In this document: piece after piece, positions 18,176-25,116 of the stretch
Layout of the letters: the number at the start of each line of letters is the position of its first letter
Numbering within the stretch: the first letter of the stretch is position 1
From: an uncultured Lachnospiraceae bacterium
Lineage (GTDB): Bacteria > Bacillota > Clostridia > Lachnospirales > Lachnospiraceae
Assembly: GCA_946566685.1 (NCBI GenBank)
Contig: CAMNXA010000003.1
Location: forward strand, 89,560-153,559
Length of the DNA: 64,000 nucleotides
Direction of reading: 5' to 3'
Position numbers and translations under genes: made by a program
Notes under the pieces: model-generated
Databases searched by the model: none
Told to the model about the DNA's origin: nothing
Seen by the model: the letters and a program-made list of their open reading frames with translations, nothing else

Positions 18176-18506
18176 TCATTTGCCGTAATTTAAAGAATAT
18201 TCCCGCATATTCACAAAATTACAAAAGGGAAGAGCATCTTTCGTGTATCCGTTGGTACGAATTTCGATATTTCGATTCTGTTCCTCTTCACATGCCTCTT
18301 CCAAAACCTCGGAGAAAAATTTCTTCGCCAGGGTTTGGGGGTTCTGCTTGGACTGGTGATTTTTGTTCTTTTTCAACGGGTTAATCGCCATAACCGCTTC
18401 AATTTTATAAAGCCTTTCGTCTGCATAGATTGCGGTGATCCCTCCTTGGATTCAGATTTGTGCTTTTCCTGATAATATCCAGTGTTTCCCTATTTAGAAA
18501 ATGCAC
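18176..18506 (-). pseudogene. Small gene interrupted by an apparent one-base frameshift
   Basis: On the minus strand a GTG at 18506, preceded by AAGGAG at 18513-18518, starts a frame reading about 20 plausible residues ending TNLNP near 18447. The next frame continues GGITAIYADERLYKIEAV and then MAINPLKKNKN to the TAA at 18176. Removing one A from CCAAGGAGGG (18440-18449) joins both into a continuous 109-residue protein. The second half alone has an ATG at 18391 with a poor ribosome site. So this is either a real frameshift mutation, an assembly error, or a recoding site. Function is unknown; the C-terminal half is basic then acidic, with no membrane segment. Confidence 0.55.
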
Positions 18507-18657
18507 AGCGAACTCCTTGTTCTGATAATAATATCGGCAAGAATCACATTTTCTTAAGTTTATTTTAACAGACTTTTGTAATAAATGAAAGAGAAAAACT
18601 AAAAATAATATGTAAATAGAAAAAATATCTGACAATTAACACTAAATATCATTTATT

Positions 18658-19668
18658 TCAGAATAATTCTTCGATCTTTACACTTGTTGGAAGAAGAACA
18701 TGCTGTACAGGCAGAGGAGATTCGGTCCTTTCCATTCGGTTTAGGAGCATATTCATTGCGAGAGCGCCCATCTCGGAGGGATTGGGAGAGTGGGAGATCG
18801 CATAGCCGAAAGGTGTTAAAATTTTCATCTCATCGTATCCGAGCAGATCGATATCTCTTGGGATGTCCGCATTGTACGTCATCAGGGTACGATAGCATAC
18901 GACAGTGAAGTCGGAACTGAAGCTGATAAAAGCGGATGGCTTTGGCGCAGCGCTATATTGTTTCCTGACAAATTCCGAACAGGCATCTATTTGTGTTCCT
19001 TTAAAGATATGTTCTTCCGGCAGCGGAAGTCCGTGTTCGTTTAAGGCTTTTTTGACACCGCTGATATAGGATGCAGTGACCAGCGGATGATCATCATAGA
19101 TCAGAAATCTGAGATTTTGATAGCCTTTTGATAACGCAAATTGAGTGAGTTCCTGTGCCCCGTTTTGATTATCAATATAAATACTATCACACTGTGCCCC
19201 AGGCATTTTCTTGTCAAGACATACTACCGGAGTGCCGGTTGAGAGGATCTGATTGATGAGATCGGCATTGGGGGAGTTTTCTACAGGTACGATCAAAATC
19301 CCGCCTACCTTATAGGATAAAAGATTCAGGATTGCCGAGCGTTCTTTTTCAGCGTTCTCATTTGAATTGCATAGTATCATGCGATAATTATTCTGGGAAG
19401 CGAGCTCATCGGCGGCAAACAGAAGCTTTCCGAAATAACCAACGCTTATATCGGGAACAATAAAACCAATGATGCGGCTCTGGGATTTGGAAAAACTGAC
19501 AGCCAGTGCACTGGGAGAGTAGCCGAGTTCTTTCATGGCTTTTAAGACCTTTTGTTGTGTTTTGTGGCTGACATATCCGCTGTTGTTCATAACGCGGGAA
19601 ACGGTTGACTGAGCAACGCCGGCTGCATTAGCTACATCTTTTATATTGATTTTCATCTTACTTTTCAT
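18658..19668 (-). CDS. LacI-family repressor of the fructoside locus
   Basis: The 336-residue regulator has a LacI helix-turn-helix at residues about 7-30 (IKDVANAAGVAQSTVSRVMNN) and hinge helix, followed by a periplasmic-binding-type sensor domain. ATG 19668 follows AAGGAG by seven bases. It is divergent from the ABC importer and GH32 genes, and a GTGGAACT palindrome typical of LacI operators covers their promoter. A related imperfect site lies just upstream of its own start, consistent with autoregulation. The inducer is probably a fructose-containing sugar, by context. Confidence 0.88.
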   Translation of the reverse strand: MKSKMKINIKDVANAAGVAQSTVSRVMNNSGYVSHKTQQKVLKAMKELGYSPSALAVSFSKSQSRIIGFIVPDISVGYFGKLLFAADELASQNNYRMILCNSNENAEKERSAILNLLSYKVGGILIVPVENSPNADLINQILSTGTPVVCLDKKMPGAQCDSIYIDNQNGAQELTQFALSKGYQNLRFLIYDDHPLVTASYISGVKKALNEHGLPLPEEHIFKGTQIDACSEFVRKQYSAAPKPSAFISFSSDFTVVCYRTLMTYNADIPRDIDLLGYDEMKILTPFGYAISHSPNPSEMGALAMNMLLNRMERTESPLPVQHVLLPTSVKIEELF

Positions 19669-19683
19669 TTCTCACTCCTTTTT

Positions 19684-19699
19684 GTGGAACTGAATCCAT
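19684..19699. promoter_or_regulatory. Imperfect LacI-type operator before the repressor gene
   Basis: GTGGAACTGAATCCAT matches 12 of 16 bases of the perfect operator at 19819-19834, with the left half identical. It lies 16 bases upstream of the repressor's start codon, where binding would block its transcription or elongation. Confidence 0.5.
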
Positions 19700-19791
19700 A
19701 TTAACATATCTTTTGGATTATCGCAACTGAAATTTGATTTAATATGGAAAATACGGGAAATATAAAGGGAAATAATGTTTTGATAAATTGA

Positions 19792-19834
19792 TTGACAAAG
19801 AAAAAATATGGTGATATAGTGGAACTAGTTCCAC
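19792..19834 (+). promoter_or_regulatory. Promoter and perfect LacI operator of the fructoside operon
   Basis: TTGACA at 19792-19797 and TATAGT at 19815-19820 are separated by 17 bases. The 16-bp perfect palindrome GTGGAACTAGTTCCAC at 19819-19834 overlaps the end of the -10 box and the transcription start, the classic position for repression by a LacI-family protein. Confidence 0.85.
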
Positions 19835-19865
19835 AAAATGAAAGCAATGAACAAAAGAAGGTTAA

Positions 19866-19887
19866 GATTGAAAATTAATTTTCAATC
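19866..19887. repeat. 22-bp perfect palindrome in the fructoside operon leader
   Basis: GATTGAAAATT-AATTTTCAATC is fully symmetrical with no spacer. It is about 45 bases downstream of the predicted transcription start and 75 bases before the first gene. It may be a second regulator site (for example a global regulator) or an RNA hairpin. Confidence 0.5.
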
Positions 19888-19961
19888 GCGGGATTTGTGT
19901 CTGCGCGCTGCTTGCCACAAATTCATTACGCGCAAAAGCAGTGCAGAAATGGAGTAAGAGG

Positions 19962-21287
19962 ATGAAAAAAAGAATTTTAGCTGCGCTTCTGGCCGGACTC
20001 TGTGTGGTTGGAACCTGCGGATGCGGCCAGGAAGCAGGGGGAGAGGGAGCAAAGACCTTGCAGGACGAAACAAAGGCGGCGGCTGAGGAAACGACAGGCG
20101 GCGGAACGGAAAAGACGGAACTCGTATATTATACATGGGGAGATGAAGAGGGCTATATGTCAAAAGTAATTGATGCCTTCAACGCGCAGAGCGAGACAAC
20201 CCATGTTACGGCTACGTATATTCCTTCTTCAGGGACGGATTATGATGAAAAGATTGTATCCATGCTTTCCAGCCAGGCAGAGATGGATCTGTTCAGTGCA
20301 TCCAATTTGAAGAGTCTGGTGAAATATATGGATGCGGATTGTCTGGCGGATATGTCTGAGGCGATTGAAAACAGTGATTTGGATATTGCAAGATATGGAA
20401 CTAGTTTTCTAAGTACATCAAAAGAAGGGAAGTTTTATGGGCTGCCTTATCGCTACAGTACAATGGCTCTGTTTTATAATAAGAAAATATTTGATCAGGA
20501 AGGGATTCCCTATCCGGAACAGATGTCCTGGGATGAATATGCGCAGCTGGCCAAGAGGCTGACGAAGGAAAGAGAAGACGGCACTATGCAGTGGGGTGGT
20601 TTCCTGCCGGACTGGCTGGGAGAGCCTATACTTACTGTTCAGCGGGGATCAAATGTTATGGATGAGGATACTTCAGCGCTTAAAGAATGGCTTGGATTAA
20701 TGGAACGGTTTTATATTACGGACAAGTCTCATATGAGTTTTGAAGAAATGCGCAGTACCTCAACGGATTGGATCAAGATATTTTTGGCAGGTGATGTGGC
20801 GATGCTGCCGAATGGGGAGTGGACCATTGGAAATGCCATGCAGGAGATTAGCAACGATCCCGATATTCTTGGGGATTTTGAGATGGGAGTCACATTTATG
20901 CCTCTTCCGGAGGGAGTGGACAATCCTGTTACGGTCGGAGGACCAAATACCTTCATTATGATCAATCAGAATACGGAAAAGTTTGACAGCGCGTTTGAAT
21001 TTGCAGAATTTCTGTGCGGGCCCAAAGGAGCCTCTTATCTGATCGAAGGGGGAATGATTCCGGCCTATCTTGATGAGGAAACAATTCAGCTCTACAAGGA
21101 AACAGTGGGTGTGGATGGAGTTGAGGATATGTTGGCGGCTGATACGCTTTATGAAGGCGGTACCGATGGTGATTTTTCTCAGGTGGATACCATTTGGCGG
21201 GAGGAAAAAGAACTTTGCCTGATCGGGGAGCAGACCGTGGATCAGAGTATCGAGAATTTCGAGAAGCGCCGTGCCGATGTGAGATAG
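19962..21287 (+). CDS. Sugar ABC transporter substrate-binding lipoprotein
   Basis: The 441-residue protein is a family 1 extracellular solute-binding protein. The N-terminus is a lipoprotein signal (KKRILAALLAGLCVVGTCGCG) with lipid-anchor cysteine at residue 19 or 21, then a polar linker, then the mature domain beginning ELVYYTWGDEEGY. Start ATG 19962 follows GGAGTAAGA; a GTG at 19941 is in frame but less likely. It heads an operon with two permeases and a GH32 enzyme, so the ligand is probably sucrose or a short fructan. No ATPase is encoded here; a shared MsmK-type ATPase elsewhere would be needed. Confidence 0.88.
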   Translation: MKKRILAALLAGLCVVGTCGCGQEAGGEGAKTLQDETKAAAEETTGGGTEKTELVYYTWGDEEGYMSKVIDAFNAQSETTHVTATYIPSSGTDYDEKIVSMLSSQAEMDLFSASNLKSLVKYMDADCLADMSEAIENSDLDIARYGTSFLSTSKEGKFYGLPYRYSTMALFYNKKIFDQEGIPYPEQMSWDEYAQLAKRLTKEREDGTMQWGGFLPDWLGEPILTVQRGSNVMDEDTSALKEWLGLMERFYITDKSHMSFEEMRSTSTDWIKIFLAGDVAMLPNGEWTIGNAMQEISNDPDILGDFEMGVTFMPLPEGVDNPVTVGGPNTFIMINQNTEKFDSAFEFAEFLCGPKGASYLIEGGMIPAYLDEETIQLYKETVGVDGVEDMLAADTLYEGGTDGDFSQVDTIWREEKELCLIGEQTVDQSIENFEKRRADVR

Positions 21288-21301
21288 TGTTTTATGGATT
21301 T

Positions 21302-21349
21302 GAAGTCTCCGTCATGCAGGATTTGTCATTATGGCATGACGGAGATTTC
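21302..21349 (+). promoter_or_regulatory. Intercistronic 16-bp hairpin
   Basis: Arms 21302-21317 and 21334-21349 pair over 16 bases with one G-T position; no T-run follows. Hairpins in this position, after a binding-protein gene and before permeases, usually protect the upstream mRNA from 3' exonucleases and raise binding-protein output. Confidence 0.6.
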
Positions 21350-21369
21350 CATATATAAGGAGTAAAAGA

Positions 21370-22278
21370 ATGGCAAAACAAATCAGTGCAAAGCGACAGA
21401 AGGCAATCAAAAGAAATCTGACTGCGTATATCTTTATCCTGCCGTGTCTGGCAGGTTTTATGGTGTATTATCTGATCCCGATATTTGCAGGCATTGGTTT
21501 CAGTATGACTGATTACACGGGGCTGTCCATAAAGAACATTCATTTTGTCGGTTTTGATAATTATAAGAATCTGTTTCAAAATGCTTATTTTAAGAAAGCG
21601 TTTATGAACAATCTTATCTATACACTATTGTATACACCGATAACATTAATCGTGGCATTGTTTTTTGCCACAGTTTTGAATCATGTAAAGAGAGGCGTGA
21701 AATTTTTCCGGGTTTGTTTCTTTTTACCCTATGTCACTTCTATGGTGTCAGTGGCGATCGTTTGGCGTCTGATCTTTAATCCCACAAACGGACCAATCAA
21801 TATTCTGTTGGGAAATCTGGGAATATCCAATCCGCCGAAATGGCTGATGTCCACGAAATGGGCGCTCTATGCAGTCATTATTGTAGCGGTCTGGAAAACC
21901 TTTGGCTATTATATGCTGATCCTTTTAGCGGGGATGCAGACGATTCCGGAGCATTTATATGAAGCGGCGGCCATCGATGGGGCCAGGGCGGCTCAGAAAT
22001 TTTGGTATGTTACACTGCCATTATTGTCGCCGACCATATTTTTGTGTATTGTGACACTGGTGATCAATTCTTTCCAGGTATTTGATCTTGTGAATGTGAT
22101 GACGGAAGGCGGTCCGGGAACGGCCACCAACGTTCTGGTATACCGCATCTATGAAGAGGGATTTAAGAATGCCAATATGGGCTTTGCCTGTGCCATCGCT
22201 TACTTTTTGTTCGGAGTGACATTGGTGATCACTTTGGTGCAGTTTATTGGACAAAAGCGCTGGGTTCATTATGATTGA
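21370..22278 (+). CDS. Sugar ABC transporter permease, MalF/UgpA type
   Basis: This 302-residue inner-membrane protein has six hydrophobic segments. The ATPase-contact EAA loop is visible as EAAAIDGARAAQKFWYVTLP in the second half. AAGGAGTAAAAGA precedes ATG 21370. It pairs with the next gene's permease to import the sugar bound by the upstream lipoprotein. Confidence 0.92.
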   Translation: MAKQISAKRQKAIKRNLTAYIFILPCLAGFMVYYLIPIFAGIGFSMTDYTGLSIKNIHFVGFDNYKNLFQNAYFKKAFMNNLIYTLLYTPITLIVALFFATVLNHVKRGVKFFRVCFFLPYVTSMVSVAIVWRLIFNPTNGPINILLGNLGISNPPKWLMSTKWALYAVIIVAVWKTFGYYMLILLAGMQTIPEHLYEAAAIDGARAAQKFWYVTLPLLSPTIFLCIVTLVINSFQVFDLVNVMTEGGPGTATNVLVYRIYEEGFKNANMGFACAIAYFLFGVTLVITLVQFIGQKRWVHYD

Positions 22279-22306
22279 CCTCTGGCAGAAAGGAAGAAGA
22301 TTGAAA

Positions 22307-23140
22307 ATGAAAGATGATCCGAAAAAAATAATCGGCAGAATATTGTTTGGTTTATTGCTTCTCCTGCTCGTGCTGTGTTCGATATTTCCTTTCTTATGGA
22401 TGATATCTACTTCTTTCAAGTACGATACGCAGGTGTTTACCAATCCGATCCAGTGGATACCTGATCCGGTAAAACTTGACAATTACAGGAAGGCATGGAG
22501 TGAGATCCCGTTTGCTCTTTTCCTCAAAAACACGGCGTTGGTTGCAGTGGCAGGAACATTTTTGCAGGTGGTCTGCTGTTCGGCGGCGGCATACGCTTTT
22601 GCCAAAATGGAGTTTATGGGCAAGAATATTCTGTTTATGATCTTTATGGCAACTATGATGATTCCCTGGCATACGATCATGATTCCGCAGCATATGTTGA
22701 TGGGACGGCTGGGAATGCATGACAAGCTGGCGACTTTGATATTGATGCAGGCTTTCGGTGCATTTGGTATTTTTCTTTTGCGGCAGTTTTTTATGGGAGT
22801 ACCGAATGAATTGCGCGAGGCGGCGCAGATTGATGGGGCGGGTGAGATCAGGATCTTTTTCAGTATCATGCTCCAGCAGGCGAGACCGGGGCTGGCAGCT
22901 TTGACGATCTTTACATTTATCACACAGTGGAATGACTATATCACACCGTTAATCTATCTGAACTCGCCTAAGAACTATACATTGCAGTTGGGACTGAAAA
23001 TGTTTGCAACCCAATACACAATGCAATATGGACTGACGATGGCTGGAACGCTCTGCTCTATGGTGCCGCTGTTTGTGGTATATCTGATTTTTGAGAAGCA
23101 GATTACGAAGGGAATTGTCTTTACAGGAATGAAGGGATAG
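22307..23140 (+). CDS. Sugar ABC transporter permease, MalG/UgpE type
   Basis: This second permease of about 277 residues has six hydrophobic segments and EAA loop REAAQIDGAGEIRIFFSIMLP-like sequence (here ending MLQQ). ATG 22307 is taken as the start; TTG at 22301 is closer to the AGGA at 22291-22294 and may be the true start. It lies 28 bases after the first permease gene and 17 bases before the GH32 gene. Confidence 0.9.
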   Translation: MKDDPKKIIGRILFGLLLLLLVLCSIFPFLWMISTSFKYDTQVFTNPIQWIPDPVKLDNYRKAWSEIPFALFLKNTALVAVAGTFLQVVCCSAAAYAFAKMEFMGKNILFMIFMATMMIPWHTIMIPQHMLMGRLGMHDKLATLILMQAFGAFGIFLLRQFFMGVPNELREAAQIDGAGEIRIFFSIMLQQARPGLAALTIFTFITQWNDYITPLIYLNSPKNYTLQLGLKMFATQYTMQYGLTMAGTLCSMVPLFVVYLIFEKQITKGIVFTGMKG

Positions 23141-23157
23141 GCATAAAGGAGAAAAAT

Positions 23158-24558
23158 ATGAAACTTTATCGCAAAAATGACTTGTTTTCACCGAATTATC
23201 ACCTATACACAAAGGAAGGATGGTTGAACGATCCTTGTGGCTGTTCTTTGTATAAGGGAGAATATCATATTTTTTTTCAGTATCATGAGGAGCCAACGCC
23301 CCTGGGCCCCGGGAAATGGTATCATATGAAAAGCAGTGATTTGACAGAGTGGGAAGAATTGGGTGTCTGTCTTCACCCTGAGTTTACTTATGAAGCAAAC
23401 GGGTGCTGGACGGGAAGCTCTTTTGAGAACGGCGGAAAACATTATATATTTTATTCCGGGAATCTGGATGGGAGAATGCCGCAGCAACAGCCTGTTATGG
23501 CATGCAGTGAGGATGGGATCCATTATAGGAAATGTGTGGATATGCCGGTCATTACATCCCCTTCCCCGGACGGCCATTATGAGATGCGCGATCCCAAGGT
23601 GTTTATCCGAGGAGAAGAATATTTTATGTTGCAGGGAGCCACACGCGGCGGAAAAGGAGAAGTGATAGGATATTCCAGCCAGGATGGTATTCATTGGGAC
23701 TATAGGGGGATTTTTTTCCAGAGTAAAAAGTGGATGGGAAGTATGTATGAGTGTCCTGATTTTTTTTCACTGGAGGGAAAGGATTTTCTGATTCTTTCGC
23801 CGATGAATTGGGTAGGGCATAAGAATATCCTGCTGTGCGGAAAAGCGGATTTTGCATCGTTCCGGTTTGTATGTGAGCAGATGGTAGATCTGGATATCGG
23901 GAGCGATTTTTATGCGGCGCAGTCGTTTCCTCATAAAGACGGCGGAGTTGCCGTTATAGGCTGGTTGGGAAACTGGGGCAAGCCGCATCCTGAGGACAGA
24001 ATGGGATGGGCCGGAATGCTAAGCTGTGTCCGGAGAGTACAGTATGAGAAAGAGAGCGGGCAGATAAGGTTTATGCCCTGCAGGGAACTGGAACGGATGC
24101 GGCTGGGGGAGGCAGTATGCTGGAAGGATGTGATCTTGGGGAAGGAACCGGTAACCCATCCGGCTTTGGCGGGAGCACATAAAGATATTGTAATTGAAAC
24201 GAGAAGGCGAACCGAACAGGAAGATGTCAGTTTGTCAATTTGTGTGGTCAGCGCAGACAAAGTGATCATAAAGGTGACTCTTGATTTCTTTAGAGGATTG
24301 GCCCGGATTGATAAGACTATGTCGGAAGAAGGCGATAACGGGGCCGCAATCGTTCCTTGCAGTCTCAGTGACAGGGATGAATTCAGATTATTGCTGGATG
24401 GTTCTGCATTTGAATTGTTTACAGGGAGCGGACAGGTGATTACGGAAAGAATCTATCCGGGAGATACGAAGATGTATGTTACCCTGCATTGCGAGACTGG
24501 TATGTTGGACTGCGATATCACAGGATACGATATGGGCAGCTATTACCAAAAAGCATAA
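23158..24558 (+). CDS. GH32 beta-fructofuranosidase (sucrose / fructo-oligosaccharide hydrolase)
   Basis: The 466-residue enzyme cleaves terminal beta-fructosyl bonds with retention. The three acidic residues of the GH32 active site are seen: nucleophile D25 in WLNDPCG (usually NDPNG; here Cys replaces Asn), transition-state stabiliser D145 in MRDPK, and acid/base E198 in YECPD. A C-terminal beta-sandwich follows from about residue 340. No signal peptide is present, so it acts on imported sugar, either free or phosphorylated. AAAGGAG precedes ATG 23158. It is the final gene of the LacI-controlled operon. Confidence 0.92.
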   Translation: MKLYRKNDLFSPNYHLYTKEGWLNDPCGCSLYKGEYHIFFQYHEEPTPLGPGKWYHMKSSDLTEWEELGVCLHPEFTYEANGCWTGSSFENGGKHYIFYSGNLDGRMPQQQPVMACSEDGIHYRKCVDMPVITSPSPDGHYEMRDPKVFIRGEEYFMLQGATRGGKGEVIGYSSQDGIHWDYRGIFFQSKKWMGSMYECPDFFSLEGKDFLILSPMNWVGHKNILLCGKADFASFRFVCEQMVDLDIGSDFYAAQSFPHKDGGVAVIGWLGNWGKPHPEDRMGWAGMLSCVRRVQYEKESGQIRFMPCRELERMRLGEAVCWKDVILGKEPVTHPALAGAHKDIVIETRRRTEQEDVSLSICVVSADKVIIKVTLDFFRGLARIDKTMSEEGDNGAAIVPCSLSDRDEFRLLLDGSAFELFTGSGQVITERIYPGDTKMYVTLHCETGMLDCDITGYDMGSYYQKA

Positions 24559-24582
24559 TAAATTTTAAATATGCAAAAGAAT

Positions 24583-24637
24583 AGGTTGACAAGTGCCTAC
24601 CAAGGGGCTTATAGTAATGGTAGGCATTTGTCAACCT
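24583..24637 (+). promoter_or_regulatory. Promoter enclosed by a 20-bp inverted repeat, before the BlaI-type gene
   Basis: The arms 24583-24602 and 24618-24637 match over 20 bases with one G-T position. TTGACA (24586-24591) lies inside the left arm and TATAGT (24610-24615) inside the loop, 18 bases apart. This is the expected layout for a BlaI/MecI dimer operator blocking its own promoter. Transcribed from upstream, the same repeat would also fold into a hairpin before TTTT, so it may terminate the GH32 operon too. Confidence 0.75.
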
Positions 24638-24714
24638 TTTGCGTGTAAAGAATCGCAGAGGATTGAATGCATATGCAGTCTGGTTACTCGATTACAGAAA
24701 AAGAGGCGGAAAGT

Positions 24715-25116
24715 ATGGCGAAAATGGTAAGATTATCAGAAGCGGAATGGAAAGTCATGAATTTGTTGTGGGAGGAAGCGCCGCAGACGATGATGCAGCT
24801 GACCAATCATCTGAAGGAGACTACGGGCTGGACGAAACATACGGTTATGACTTTTTTGAAACGGATGGAGGAGAAAGGTGCTGTCTGTTATGAGGAGGGC
24901 GGCCGGGCCAAACTGTATTATCCGAAAGTTGACCGGACGGAAGCCGTTTTACAGGAGACGGAGGAATTTTTAGAAAAGGTATTCGATGGCCGTATGGGCC
25001 TTATGCTGAATACCATGGTGGAGCAACAGGCATTATCCAGAGAAGAAATCAGGGAATTGTATGAGATCTTAAGACAGGCGGAGGAAAATAGCAGGGAAGG
25101 GGAGGATAACAGATGA
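24715..25116 (+). CDS. BlaI/MecI-type repressor
   Basis: The 133-residue winged-helix protein matches the penicillinase-repressor family: LSEAEWKVMNLLW at the start, recognition helix around WTKHTVMTFLKRMEEKG, and a C-terminal dimerisation helix bundle. The family is inactivated when its partner M56 sensor is triggered. The start at ATG 24715 fits family length; an upstream in-frame ATG at 24667 adds 16 unmatched residues. Its stop overlaps the start of the sensor gene by four bases (ATGA), giving translational coupling. It probably represses its own promoter at 24583-24637. Confidence 0.88.
   Translation: MAKMVRLSEAEWKVMNLLWEEAPQTMMQLTNHLKETTGWTKHTVMTFLKRMEEKGAVCYEEGGRAKLYYPKVDRTEAVLQETEEFLEKVFDGRMGLMLNTMVEQQALSREEIRELYEILRQAEENSREGEDNR

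Noticed and set aside
18507..18635. N-terminal extension of the frameshifted small gene to the ATG at 18635
   Set aside because: The region is AT-rich and hydrophobic without a ribosome site, while GTG 18506 has AAGGAG at ideal spacing.
20396..20406. Additional LacI operator inside the binding-protein gene
   Set aside because: It matches 11 bases of one side of the palindrome but loses symmetry after TGGAACTAGTT, and coding constraint explains the sequence. Mentioned only as a possible auxiliary site.
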